Shown here piece by piece: positions 23,040 to 34,915 of a DNA stretch of 64,000 nucleotides. Each line of letters opens with the position of its first letter. The stretch's first letter is position 1. The position numbers were made by a program, and so were the translations under genes. The notes beneath the pieces were generated by a model. It was not told the origin of the DNA, ran no database searches, and worked only from the letters and a program-made list of their open reading frames with translations. This DNA comes from Zeugodacus cucurbitae (taxonomy: Eukaryota > Arthropoda > Insecta > Diptera > Tephritidae): assembly GCF_028554725.1 (NCBI RefSeq), contig NC_071671.1:18227501-18291500 (forward strand), in the 5' to 3' direction.

Positions 23040-23935
23040 ATATTAACGCGTTCCTAGCCTACCTGAAGTTCGTTGCCCAAAACCACAAGCGGACGCATGC
23101 GCGCGCGCGTTCACTCACTCACTCAGTCATTGAAGCTTTTTTCCCCCGCTCGCATGTTTTATTTATGAGCTTCCAAGCTACTGGTCCTTGTTACCGCTTT
23201 GGGGCCTTCACATTTTTATTCACTGCACTCCTTCTCATTCCCATATTGGCAGGCAGGGAACGCGCTTGTGGCTCTTTGCAGCTCCGTCCATCGTCTTGGA
23301 GTTCGGGGTGACGCAAAGCGGTTTCGACTTGATTTAGCATTCTTATAGTGTTGCTTTTGGCTGGTCGTTGGTTAGATTGCTGTTTGGCAAACTGGCCGCT
23401 CGGCCGGTTCGCTGGTGTCTTCTCCGTAAGCGCCTGCAGTCGTATCGTGCGGATCTTGTACTTTTGCGTATCTCGTATCTACACTTGTTGTGCCGGCCGT
23501 ATTGTGCACTTGGCTTGTGCTTACTTCTTTATTTCATTGATTTTTTCTTCGCTAATTTCTTTTTATTACATTTTATTCCCGTACTTTTTAATTTCTTTTA
23601 TCCGCACTGCCGGCACTTCATCTCCTTTAAGCTGCCTTGCTTTGTGCGATTTCTCGTTCTTCGACGCGCTTACAGTTGAATGTCTCAACACACGGTGTGT
23701 GCGCTGTCCTGCCTCGTCCGTTGGCTTGGGTAATACCAGTTTCCATTACCGGCATTTCCTGCTGCTTGCTGACTGCACAAACTCCTGCTGCCTGCTGCTT
23801 ATTCCGCTCCGCCTTTTGGTTTCTGCCTTTAATAGCTCGTATAATTGTGGGTTCCTTGTGCGTATTTTTAGCTTTGCTTCATTGTTTGTAGACATTTAGT
23901 GTTTGGAGTTCGGTACTTCCTGATTATACGTGCTT
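23040..23935 (-). other. GC-richer, pyrimidine-rich block; possible - strand exon/regulatory DNA
   Basis: Composition changes sharply here: the + strand is rich in C and T with CpGs (including GCGCGCGCG at 23100-23108), so the - strand is purine-rich and resembles insect 5'-UTR or regulatory DNA. Three + frames are open at once (up to 183 codons at 23348-23899), a sign of low stop density rather than coding. The - strand has a 49-codon frame at 23746-23895. A short repeat CACTCACTCACTCAGTCA is at 23111-23130. Confidence 0.25.
23746..23895 (-). CDS. Candidate 49-residue basic small ORF
   Basis: Read on - from an ATG at 23895 to TAA at 23748-23746. The product is highly basic and hydrophilic (begins MSTNNEAKLKIRTRNPQ, contains LLKAETKRRS and ends SASSRKCR), unlike the hydrophobic strings that AT-rich DNA gives elsewhere in the window. 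The stop overlaps a possible donor (CCG/GTAATG), so it could also be a first coding exon. The base at -3 of the ATG is T, a poor start context. No family recognised; may be chance. Confidence 0.12.
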   Translation of the reverse strand: MSTNNEAKLKIRTRNPQLYELLKAETKRRSGISSRQQEFVQSASSRKCR

Positions 23936-24134
23936 ATTTTTGCAGTTACTTTTTGTTGTTTTGTTTGAAGAATATGAATTGCTTGTTTTCTTAAACCTAT
24001 AGTTTTGACAGTTAAATATACCTTTACGAATTGGTAACTGCATATTAGGACTCTTGACCTAACTAACTATTCATTATATTTTGGGTTCTTAGTGAAGTTT
24101 AGGAGTATGAGTGTAACCTGATCCACGCGTACTT

Positions 24135-24600
24135 TTGAGCGTAACCAAAGTATGGTTGGGAGATTTTGGAAAGCATACACTTGCACTTTTCGCTAGATTC
24201 GTGGTGAATTGCAAGTGGTCTATGGAACTCTTCGCCTTTAGCAAAGTTCATCTCTTCTCAGTCGTTGAGGTTCTAACTGGCCATTGTTTCATCGGAATCC
24301 ACACTGTCAAGTTGAAAATCTTAGCGAATGCTATCTGTAGAAGTTGCCTGGAAGAGGACGAGGTGGAATCTTCTCATCGCTTTCTACTGGAATCTCCCGC
24401 CTTTTCGAGATCAATACCAAGATTTCTTGGATCACACTTTTTTGAACCACCGCGCGAACTAGTGGATATAAAAGTGAAAAATCTTTGCAGATTTGTAGAA
24501 GGCTCAGAGCGCTTTGTCGAATCGTAATACCTAATAAAGGGTGGTGATCCGAGCTTCACAAAGGACTGTCTTTCATAGTCTAAGTGTGTTTCCCCTCTGT
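24135..24600 (+). pseudogene. LINE C-terminal (post-RNase H) fragment
   Basis: A 130-codon frame to 24527 carries VLTGHCFIGIHTVKLKILA, then CRSCLEEDEVESSHRFLLES and a tail with LGSHFFEPPRELVDIKVKNL. This order is the C-terminal end of a non-LTR polyprotein that follows the RNase H domain, with a zinc-binding Cys-Cys-His-Cys cluster. Here the last Cys is Ser (LLESPAF). The DNA after the stop resembles a LINE 3' UTR. The same protein family appears at 38745-39115 (-) and 52434-52670 (+). RT and RNase H are missing; 5'-truncated. Confidence 0.7.
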
Positions 24601-24673
24601 GGAACAGCCGTACATGCTAACATAGCCTAATTTTTCACTATATTGCATTTCACTCAAATGATCTTAAAATTAA

Positions 24674-25391
24674 GGGAGGGGTCTGGGTTTTCACTTTCGA
24701 AAAATCGATGTTTTTTGTTTTATCTTATTGTTTAACATTTCAAGAATATGTCCTCAAAATTTTAATCCGATCTAAGCAATATTCATGAAGATATTGTTTA
24801 ATTAGCCTCGGGGCCTTTAACGCTCTAACTCTGACAGCTACGGCTTTAAACGCGTTTTTCTCAAAACTACTTTTTTGAAGTCCGTGTTCACTGCAATTTG
24901 AAAACTACTCGACCGATTCATTTCAAACTTGGTACACATTTTCTTCACATAAAATACCTCCCCCCTACGTTTAGTAATTTTTTTTTAACATTAAGGGTGT
25001 TTTCCACTCTGAAAATTGCTGAAATTTTAGTCGAAAATAACGGTTCACACTTTATATGGCCGCCAAAAATTTTTAAATAAAAAAATAATAATCGGAGAAC
25101 GTTGGGGGGAAGATTTGTTTAAAATTTTACTAAATTTTTATAGTTTTTCATTTTCGGATAATTTCCGGCCGAGTTACAGTGAACACCGCAAATTGTTTTT
25201 TTTTTAAACGTCCTAGGGGAAGCTCTGTCACGGGCTAATGGTTTTATATTTTTGCATGAAAAATTTACCGAACATAGTCAAAACTATACTCAATAATGTA
25301 TAGAAGGTTTGAATAAAATTGCTTAATCGATATTTGAGATAAAAAGTCACAAAAAAGTGTGTTTTTTTGCGCTGAAACCCAGACCCCTCCT
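24674..25391. mobile_element. TTAA-flanked non-autonomous TIR element, 718 bp
   Basis: TTAA at 24670-24673 and 25392-25395 flank inverted repeats GGGAGGGGTCTGGGTTT and AGGAGGGGTCTGGGTTT (complement of 25375-25391), 16 of 17 identical. There is no transposase frame. TTAA duplication is typical of the piggyBac superfamily, though the tips differ from the common CCC start. An internal AAACGCGTTTTTCTCAAAAC at 24848-24867 has a counterpart in the element at 56802-57505 at nearly the same distance from the left tip. Confidence 0.78.
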
Positions 25392-25395
25392 TTAA

Positions 25396-27780
25396 GTGGA
25401 GACGTCATACTCGTAGGATATATCTTAAGTAACTCAGCTTATCATTGTTGGTCTTTATCTACAATTAAATACTTATTTAATAAAACGGGAATTCCTAAAA
25501 TCTGAGTAACAAGCCAAAAGAATCCGAAGTCGTTTCCATTATTACGACAGTCGGGAATCCGAATTAATATCCAGTCATGGATTACCAACTCGAAAACATT
25601 CCTCAACTTGTGAGTACTGCTCTTGGCCGTCTCTGAGACATTAATACACATTTTTCTGTACTTTTGTAATAAGATACTCGAAGCAGCTGAAACCCCATCG
25701 AATATTATCAGGAAGTCATGAATTAATGCAAAAAAAAATATTTTGGACTAGAATGCCTGGAATCATACTGAATTGTAATAAAATTCGAAATAATATGGTA
25801 ATGAAAGGATGTTCCCATATTAATGTGTCCGATATCTTACCATCTCAAGAATCAATGCCAATAGAAGACTTAATGGACTTTTAGTGGATGCACTTCCAAA
25901 AAAAAAACAACAAAAAAGGAGATCCCTAATCAGTAGCTCTTACAAGAATCTTCAACACGCGGATTATTATTTTAGGCATTTCTTAAAGATATAAATATTT
26001 TCATAGAAAGCATCTGGGATTGACATAGTCGATATATTCTACGCATTTCTTTCTCAAAAAAGTTAATTTTCAACTGGTTTCAATATTTTCTCTGTATTAT
26101 TTACATTTTAAGTATTTTTTATTGTCTTCTATCTTCTCAATTCGACAAACGCATTCAACACGGTCTGATCAAAAACGATTTCGAAATGTTAAATTGCATT
26201 GAGCTTCGATGTATCCGCCGAACGATCACTCGACCACCCGATTAACCAACGAACGCGAACAGCGACAGACCAAATCAGAATGCGCTGCTCAGTGATACAG
26301 GTGTAGAACAACTTGGAAATCAACGGGAGGCGTAATAAAAAATAATAAAAATAAATAAATAAACTGAAAAAAAAAAAATCAAAATAAAAGATCAACGAAA
26401 GCTTAATGCAGGGTCGGGGGGAACTGTATGCAAAGCCATTATTTTTGTTTTGTCACTAAAAAATGTTTTTTAATTAAAATAAGAGAAAATTGTGGCAACA
26501 CATACACACATGCATATGAAATGTGTTTTTATAAAAGTACTCACGCCGGCAGGAAACCTGATACCTTGCCACAGACGTTCAGTACAGGTGTATACAGTTA
26601 ATTGCGATCGAAGGTGCAGACATACAAGCGGAGGCTGTTACCTGTTAAAAAAAACGACGAAAAACAACGAAGAGCGATAGCACAATAAAAGCAATAAGTA
26701 ATTTACATATTGATGAGTTGAACGAATGCTGATCATTTGGTGGGACGATCCATCGGTTTCGAAGAAGATTGGTTGCATTCATGTTTGATTGGTTGACTGC
26801 CTGAGTAGTCAATGGGCGGTGGCTGCAGTTAACGGGTTGGGATCAAAAGAAATTACGTGTATGTCGCTGTAAAGGTTAATTACGAAAACTGCTTTAGTAT
26901 ATTTGACATTTAATGTTGTTTATTACGGTGGGAAGGTCTTATAACTCACGTAGCTTAAATCGTGTACCAAAATATTCTAGTCGTAGCGAACTCATTGTGA
27001 ACCCGTAGGAAGATAAGACAGACCGAAAACTATGGATGTGGAGCAGTCACTTAACCAGAATAAAGATCTATACATTCGAGATCTCCCAACAAGTAGCAGA
27101 GTGTCAGTCACGTCTCTGATAAGTAGTTGTATCTCTTGTTGCTGGATATTTCAGAGACACAACATCCGCAGCTAGATTATTGAGAGCCTTTTTACTTAAT
27201 ACGTATTTAACAATCATTCGATTTTTTCAAAAGTCTAAACTACCATTTCTTCAATCTCAATACTTTCGAGAAATTTATGGATCCTTTTTAGTTCTCTAAA
27301 AGTAACCAAAGTCTTTCTGTCGCAGAATTTAGCTATCTAAGTTCTTTAAAATAATTCAATGTATATTTCTAAGGTGTATAAAAACTCGGTCTGGAGTGGA
27401 CCTCGAATTTGGCGAATACTTTTGGATGGTAACAACCCAATCCCCGACAGATTTAGTCCTAAACTCTTTCGGGAACCGCTGAAATCATTACCAGAGGAAC
27501 CAAAATGCGAAAAAAGGAGTTTGTTGAATATTCAGTGATCTAGGATCTTGAAAAACGGTTGACCAAAACAGTATAGAGTTGTGTGGATATTAAATGCCTC
27601 TTCATATTCTTTCTCCCATTAGTGTTCTACATAAGGCGGTATAGTGGTCAAGACCAGTCTGAATTTAAAATTATATTGGGTCTGAAACAATATTATACTG
27701 TTATCTCTACTGTTAACTCTACTTCAATGAGCAACTGAAGCTCAAATATATACTATGTTAGGTTAGTACATAGACAGAAA
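25396..27780. other. Non-coding stretch; GC-richer island near 26.2-26.7 kb
   Basis: Mostly AT-rich. The island 26190-26330 (CGCGAACAGCGACAGACC) followed by A-rich DNA, and 26490-26690, look like insect UTR or regulatory DNA but show no convincing splice sites. No protein family recognised in the short frames. Confidence 0.35.
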
Positions 27781-27914
27781 CCTGTGACAAAACCACAAGA
27801 TATCCCATTTGGACAGCGAAAGTCGTTGACTCCTCGAAAAGGATGTCATAGCCCTTCAAACGCAGATCCTTGTAACAAAGCCACAAGGTGTCCCACTTGG
27901 ACAGCTAAAGTCAC
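27781..27914. repeat. Diverged direct repeat, ~88-bp period
   Basis: Two copies: CCTGTGACAAAACCACAAGA with CCCATTTGGACAGCGAAAGTC from 27781, and CCTTGTAACAAAGCCACAAG with CCCACTTGGACAGCTAAAGT from 27868. The second ends just left of the DD41D mariner. Confidence 0.7.
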
Positions 27915-27936
27915 CAGTCCTTTTGTAAATTAAATA

Positions 27937-28880
27937 ACGGGTGATTTTTTTGAGGTTAGGATTTTCATGCATTAGTATTTGACAGATCACGTGGGATTTC
28001 AGACATGGTGTCAAAGAGAAAGATGCTCAGTATGCTTTGACATTTCATCATGAATAGACTTACTAACGAGCAACGCTTGCAAATCATTGAATTTTATTAC
28101 CAAAATCAGTGTTCGGTTCGAAATGTGAAATCCGCTTTTTTATCGACAAATTTTGTTCAGCGATGAGGCTCATTTCTGGTTGAATGGCTACGTAAATAAG
28201 CAAAATTGCCGCATTTGGGGTGAAGAGCAACCAGAAGCCGTTCAAGAACTGCCCATGCATCCCGAAAAATGCACTGTTTGGTGTGGTTTGTACGCTGGTG
28301 GAATCATTGGACCGTATTTTTTCAAAGATGCTGTTGGACGCAACGTTACGGTGAATGGCGATCGCTATCGTTCGATGCTAACAAACTTTTTGTTGCCAAA
28401 AATGGAAGAACTGAACTTGGTTGACATGTGGTTTCAACAAGATGGCGCTACATGCCACACAGCTCGCGATTCTATGGCCATTTTGAGGGAAAACTTCGGA
28501 GAACAATTCATCTCAAGAAATGGACCCGTAAGTTGGCCACCAAGATCATGCGATTTAACGCCTTTAGACTATTTTTTGTGGGGCTACGTCAAGTCTAAAG
28601 TCTACAGAAATAAGCCAGCAACTATTCCAGCTTTGGAAGACAACATTTCCGAAGAAATTCGGGCTATTCCGGCCGAAATGCTCGAAAAAGTTGCCCAAAA
28701 TTGGACTTTCCGAATGGACCACCTAAGACGCAGCCGCGGTCAACATTTAAATGAAATTATCTTCAAAAAGTAAATGTCATGAACCAATCTAACGTTTCAA
28801 ATAAAGAACCGATGAGATTTTGCAAATTTTATGCGTTTTTTTTTTAAAAAAAGTTATCAAGCTCTTAAAAAATCACCCTT
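27937..28880 (+). mobile_element. Mariner-like element, DD41D (rosa-type), internally deleted
   Basis: Tips are ACGGGTGATTTTTT and the complement of AAGGGTGATTTTTT, each next to TA (27935-27936 and 28881-28882), the mariner target duplication. The element is 944 bp, shorter than the usual ~1.3 kb, and carries the C-terminal two thirds of a DD41D transposase joined to the first ~30 codons. DD41D mariners are known from tephritid flies, which supports the host assignment. The well-preserved coding part and TIRs suggest a fairly young copy. Confidence 0.9.
28050..28773 (+). pseudogene. DD41D mariner transposase with internal deletion and frameshift
   Basis: Begins ATG at 28050 (MNRLTNEQRLQIIEFYYQNQ, the N-terminal helix-turn-helix), then the middle is lost at a T-run near 28130-28142, and the frame changes. 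The remainder is open from 28144 to a TAA at 28771-28773. It contains the first Asp in LFSDEAHFWLNGYVNK (about 28159), the second in WFQQDGATCHTARDS, and the third in LTPLDYFLWG; 41 residues lie between the last two, giving DD41D. The catalytic triad is intact but most of the DNA-binding region is gone and the frame is broken, so it is inactive. Possibly a template mobilised in trans, since both ends survive. Confidence 0.92.
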
Positions 28881-28882
28881 TA

Positions 28883-31689
28883 TTTAGATGGGCCAGTTCA
28901 ACTGGTTAGTCGAAGTTCGTCCTCCCAAGATGTCTATCAAAAGCTGGTCAATGAAGTTGAAAGTGTCTAGATGTCTCAATCTCAACTTGCAACTTTGGCA
29001 ATTTGCTTCCGACAAGTTGTTTTGGCTCACGGCAGTGTGCTCATCGGCCAGTGTCCAGTAAGGCAGTGTCTCCAACCTTTTTAAATATAAAAAAAAACGT
29101 CTTTCTATAAACCGCATGAGAAGTAAATAACATTTATGGCAGACGAATGAAATAATAAATTATACAATTAAATTAAATTTATTTATTACGCTACTTATTA
29201 CGCAAGAGATCTCATTAATATTTACTGCTAATTTTATAACCTTTAAATAACTGAAAGGTAATAGTCTGAGTGCGCATGCAACGGCATGTGGGTAGAGAAT
29301 TCTATGAAAACGTGTGCCTAAAAGGCATAACCAAATACTCGATCTGTATGTGACTCTAACCTTGCAAATAGATATGTATGCGCATAGTAGAATATCATTA
29401 CTGGCCCCTCGCTTAGACCATTAAGCAATCGAATATATTAATTAGCGTACGCGAATTAAATAAACCTTTTAATGCAGGCGATTATCTTTGTTAAAGAGGG
29501 GAAAACGTGTTTGCAAAAAATAAAAAATGAAATATAATAATAAAACTACCATGCGTGCGCTAGCAAAGCCCCCCATTAATGATATGAGGGTCGCTAGAGC
29601 GCATCACCAACATGCAACATCGGCCACAAGAAGTGCAGGGCCACACGACCGCGCTATGAAAGGGGGACGAAACAATGTTGCATGCAAGCTATTGTAGATA
29701 CACGTAGCGGTGATGCAACACAACAACACGCGAGAAAGGTACTGGGGCAACAGGGATGTACGGGAGTATGAGCGCATTGGTATTCAACAATGAAAAGGGG
29801 AATTATAAAAGCTACTCCTGAAAAGTAACCACCGGTGGGTAAATTACAATTGCGATTGCTTAATCACGAGCTATAGATGGCTGATGGTCGCTGGTGGCTG
29901 AGGGAGTCTTGTGTATTCATTGAGAAGACTTTTGAGGCAAGCGCATTAAGATGTGAGGTTTAGTCTAACATACGTTATTCAGTTGATAGACAACAGGTCA
30001 GTCAGTCAGTCAAATGAATCGTGGTGGTTTTAATGTGAACGGACAACAGCTTCCAATGATGCCAATCAGAAACTCCAACACTTTTGAGGGGTGTGGCAAA
30101 GCAAGTGGGTGGTTAAGGATTCGGTAATGTTACCATTGGATCAATGATTGCCAAAACTATAACTTCCTTCATTCAAGCAATTAAGATTGTAATGTAAATC
30201 TCAATGAGGGTTGTGCCCAAGAGAGAGAGTATCGCATGGCTAAGGGGGAAATGTTGCATACTTCTACTTGACAGTTGATAATAACGATTCTAATACCTGA
30301 TATACCAATGGGTTCAATTTGAAACGTTTGTTAAAAATAAAAGATATCGCCGAAGACATTCGCAAACCTAACTTTTCTTTTTCGTTCTACTCAAATGTGA
30401 AGACTAGAATATCTGCAATACGCAACGTTTTTAAGAATTTGTATCTCTGATAAGTCCATTTCTTAATATATAGTTGTAGTTGGATTATTTTTCATGCAAT
30501 ATCAGACCGTTCATGAACTCTTCAAGGTAAGGTATTGCAACAACTTCTTAATCGATGTATTTCATATATTTTCTCGCTCTTGGTTAGACTTCATAAAATA
30601 TTATATTTTTGACATAAAAATTCAATAGTCATTACAGTTTATCCATCCTCCAGAGAGATTTCAGTTCAATATAATCCACCATATAAGGATCGATAGGCTT
30701 CAAGTAGTACTTGAATTTTTGCAAACGATATCTTAATTAGGTTGCTAAGTTACGTAATACGGCGGGGAAAGAATAGACCGATTTCAACAATCAAGAGAAC
30801 CAGGTGATCTAAGAAATATGAGTTCCAATTTCAAAAAAATATATATATAAATTTGAAATATTCATATAATGACTTAAATCGGAAACTTCGACATTTGTTA
30901 AATTTAAGAGATGCCGTCACTGATGAATGTTTTGTCACAGAAAGCTTCTTCGTAAAAATTGGACCCTGTTCTCGGCAGTTCGACCAAAAATAGTTTCCCT
31001 GTTCGCCGTGTTATTGAGAACACCAATAACTACTTTGTCGTCTTGATGGAAGAAGAGCTGAAAACTCTTCTTTGAAGTCACGTGATCAACTCGGTTGTTA
31101 GAAAGTTCGTGGCGAGAGGTTCATTCATTAGTGTGAAATAGTAACAGTAAGCGCTCTGACACCAAATTAATCGCAGTAGTATACTTCAGTTGTCATTCCT
31201 AGAACCTACCGCAGTTCAGGTCAGGTCAGATCAAGATCAGGAGACTTAGACGTCTACTACGTCACATGTCCCAATCGTGTCTTATCTTTGGACGAATAAA
31301 TATTTATCTTCTGATTTTGCTAGACGCTTGTTCCAGGAATGGTACTCATTGTATCTCTTGAGAGACGGTGAAAGTTCGGTTCGTGTACGACGTTGCTTAT
31401 CTCAATTCTATCTCTATTATTATTGACTCGAATATATGATTTTTTTTGAAGATTTTCCTCTTATGTTATGGGTTCGTATCGCGGCATCTCTTTGTGGATC
31501 GAACTTGTAAGCTTAAGATTTCGAACCTATCCATGTGCGTCCAGTTTAACTGAAAATATAAAACTAAAATATTAATAACCACTAGTAAATTGGTTAATGA
31601 AGGGAATGGTGATCATAATATGGCAAGAATGAAGTACATAATGTAGTAAGTCAAGTGATTCAGATGGACGTTTGTCAAGATGGGTATCA
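28883..31689. other. Non-coding; GC-richer patches near 29.3-29.9 kb
   Basis: 29260-29860 has scattered GC-rich words (GCATGCG, CGCGCTATG, GGGGGACG) and reads like conserved or regulatory DNA; 29995-30012 has (GTCA) repeats. 31205-31232 has tandem GGTCA words (TTCAGGTCAGGTCAGATCA). The rest is unremarkable. No coding similarity seen. Confidence 0.35.
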
Positions 31690-32560
31690 TTAAGGCGTCG
31701 ACAAAGTCGAATTAAATATGGAAAAGTACAAGTATGAAGGTACGCAACAAGGGTAAACTACATATGGCATGTGGCACAATCAACTTGCCACAAAGTGTAG
31801 TAGAATGTGGAAACGCATGCAGACGTAAACAAACCTGGCAATCCGGGTTCAACACTGACCGGTTACACTTTGGCGGCGTTGGGACGCGACGCGTTGTGGG
31901 CAACGCGAGCACGAATGAGTCGCGGAAAGAAGTTGTGTAGAAGTGCTAGTTGCACTTACCGCAAAATGTTGCATACCACCTGCTGCAAAACAAGAAGATT
32001 TACTTGCAGTCAAGCATGCATGTGTGTGCTAATAACTTTGTAAGACTTGTGTGCAAAATCAAGTAAATATTGTCTGTCTGCTGTTGTTGGATGACGACCT
32101 GTATTGCCGCATGCCACATGCCGCATGTCTATACATACATATGTATGTACGTACGTTCTTAGCCATGCTTAAAAGTAATATGTATTAAGATGCTATAATC
32201 ATAAGGTGTGAAGAATTTATGACTGAATGTTCGATGCGCATGCGCGATGCCAATATACAATAGTACATAGCGTAAAGTCTCGAAATGTGGAAGATGCAGT
32301 GCGAGGCCGTTACCATGGGGTTGTTGGTGGTGGCAGCTAAAGAGCAATGGCATGCAGAGCAACTATTTGAACACGAAAAGCCTGGCCAATACGAACGCCA
32401 AGCTTATTGACTCGTGCAACGCGACTGAGTGGCTGAGTGTGGCAGCAGTTTTGAACGCAAGGCGGGGTCGGCGCTGTGGAAGCTGAGGGGTTGAGATTTA
32501 TACTATACATAAGTATGTATATTCGCATGTATGCTAAGTAAAAGCAAGTGCTTTGGCACG
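31690..32560. other. GC-richer unique block, possible regulatory or UTR DNA
   Basis: Less AT-rich than its surroundings, with CpG-containing words (GGCGGCGTTGGGACGCGACG near 31871-31890) and a hairpin TGTGGCA-CAATCAACT-TGCCACA at 31773-31796. Several overlapping short frames on both strands lack any family motif. No splice-flanked exon was convincing. Confidence 0.25.
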
Positions 32561-34503
32561 AATTTACACCAAAGTGGTGGTGGAAAATGTTAAAAAGATG
32601 AAAAAAGTAGAAATGGTGGCGAGTAATTGGTTAGAGTTATAATTTAAATATATGCTTTTTCGGCCCAACTGAACGAAATTGGTTGCGATAATACCATTTG
32701 GTGGATCGTAACTCCGAAATCGCGCCGAGATTTGACTCAACTTATACAATCATCAGTGTAAAAAGTGCCCGAACCCTGTTTGATTATCTCAAACTAAGAC
32801 TGGAGTTTTTATAAAAAAATATGGATTGTATTATCCATATTCCTTGAACGTCCACTGACGGTTCTGGCTTTCCTAGTAGTCAGTTTTCATTTGCTTTTCT
32901 TTATGTACGAAAATACATGATATAAGACTGTGTTTGCCTGTACGTCATCGGACGTTGTGATGGGAATCGTACCCATTCGACAGATAACCGAACATCTTCT
33001 CACTCAGTTACCCAAAACAATAGTACTTTGCGAGCTTCTCACAATTTTCTTCAGTGATCTTCACAAGGTTGGCATTTGAAACTAATTATTGGTCCTGCCG
33101 CAATCTTACATTACTACAAGACGGACTGAATAGTAGAGAACTTTGAGACATATTTTATGAAATTGCCTGATCTTCTAAATTCTCATGCCTATGGACCGAC
33201 GCCGTCACTGAAAGGATAAGCTATCGCTTTCTATTGGTTTAGACACTCTGTGTTTCGCCTAGGAACTTCGGAATTTGACTTTTCTTTGAGTATCCAAGCT
33301 TTTGACTTAAAATACTAATTTGAACATGCGAACTTCAGGAAATTATTCACTACACATCCACGATGAGAGCTGTGAGGCTGTAAGGATGTGGACACATGTT
33401 GTCGAGTCTTCCAGAGTCTAGCATGAAGAAGCGTGTCATACTTTGAGGAAGTCTTCGGTCTGCTTGTGTTCTCTAATTGGCAAATTATATCGAAATTAGT
33501 TAAAAGGTTAAATTGATCCTATGTTAGAGAAAACTGTGTCTCAATGATACTTAAGGTTGAAAATGACTTCTCAGGAGCTTTTATTTTTGTTAAGATTGTG
33601 CACTTTGGGTTTGACTCCAATTGAGTAACATTGAGAGCGTTATATGCAACTATTTACTAGTTTACAAGCCCATCACCACCAAGATCCTCAGATCGCCATG
33701 AGTCTCACAATACAATGCTGCTTATTTCTCAACCTTCTTCTCTAGGATGGCCGCGCTTCCCTTTTTCCTTTGCCTCAAGTTATGTTCTTAATAAATTAAA
33801 TAATAAAATAAACTCTGAGCGCATGCGTATACCTACAGCATATTGCACTAATTTACCACTCATTAGCGGCTAATTACAACTTATAATGCGCCTCTCTACA
33901 TGTCTATACGAGTACATATATTAATTTTATATTATTTATGCTTTCATCGCTTACGAATTTATGCCGTAAATTAACTTTGTTGTTTATTACATTTTGATAT
34001 AGTTTTGCCATTATGATTCCTTATAATAATGGACTCAAATAAATAAAAAAATCATGTAATGGAAAACATTGAATTAAGATAAATGTGCGGACATTTGCAT
34101 AAAATAAAAAAAAAATTAAATAAATAAGAAAAATGTGTGAAATGAATTTGGATGTGTGTAAAATGGAAAGGAGGGTTTAACAAGGTGTATATAAAATCAT
34201 ATTAGGACCACCTTTGATTTTACTTTTTTGACGTCAGACAGTCCATACAGCCAGCTTTCGTGGATCCTTCTATTATTAAATTTTCAAACGTTTAATTTTG
34301 TCATATCTTGACATTTATTTACCCAATAAGTTATACATGAAATCAACCGATTTGAAACACAACTATATACGAAAATCCTGCCTAGAAGTTGTCACTGATC
34401 CGAGTGTTTTAAGAAATGGCATGGAGATCGTTTTTTTTTAATCTCCTTTCGAGTGAGATTTTAAAAGCTTTCGTCATATCTGGGAATCTTGAATCTTCTA
34501 TAC
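32561..34503. other. Non-coding stretch, nothing recognised
   Basis: AT-rich DNA without recognisable coding, RNA or repeat structure. Confidence 0.4.
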
Positions 34504-34528
34504 ATCTTCTTCTTCTTGACTGGCGTAT
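34504..34528 (-). repeat. LINE 3'-tail scrap (extreme 5' truncation)
   Basis: On the - strand it reads ACGCCAGTCAAGAAGAAGAA, identical in order to the last bases of the endonuclease-RT LINE copies at 8067-8089 (+) and 39225-39245 (-), including the AAG tail. Only about 25 bp are present, followed directly by a piece of the ~1-kb repeat. Confidence 0.6.
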
Positions 34529-34549
34529 TTGTATATACCATATGGAAGC

Positions 34550-34915
34550 TGGAATAATTCCTGGGGCGATTTCAACTATTTTTACCACCAAGCTACATGG
34601 GATATATGAGATGGATTTGCCAAAATTTCGGCACGGAGGCACACTATTATAATGAACTCATCTGAGATATGGTTTATGACCCAGGCGTGGTTATAATCTG
34701 ATTTTATCCGTTTTCCGTAAATGCCTCCAAGAAGTATGGTGGATATAGCTTTAGTTGTTTAGGCGATATACATATACAAAAAACCTATTAGGGTCAAGGC
34801 TACAATCACTTTCTCAAAAAAATTACCCGTAATATGCCGCTTGCTAGTGTGATCCGCCATTTGGTGGGCGTGGCAATGCGCCGATTTCGCCTAATTGCAA
34901 TACCAACCCATCATC
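34550..34915 (-). repeat. Interspersed ~1-kb repeat, partial copy C
   Basis: In the same orientation as copy B: GATATGGTTT-TGACCCA, GGCGTGGTTATAATCTGATT, GGTGGATATAGCTTTAGT, GCGATATACATATACA and CCGCCATTTGGTGGGCGTGG, CGATTTCGCC. These parallel 11855-12275. Both ends of the family, including the CGGTTACACCCGAAC block, are absent. Confidence 0.65.

Noticed and set aside
23348..23899. 183-codon + frame, with two other + frames open over the same DNA
   Set aside because: Three frames open together on one strand reflect the pyrimidine-rich composition, not coding. The product has no domain and an odd Cys/Phe/Leu/Ser content.
31712..32043. Three overlapping frames on both strands in a GC-richer block
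   Set aside because: Low stop density from composition; no conserved domain. Treated as possible regulatory DNA.
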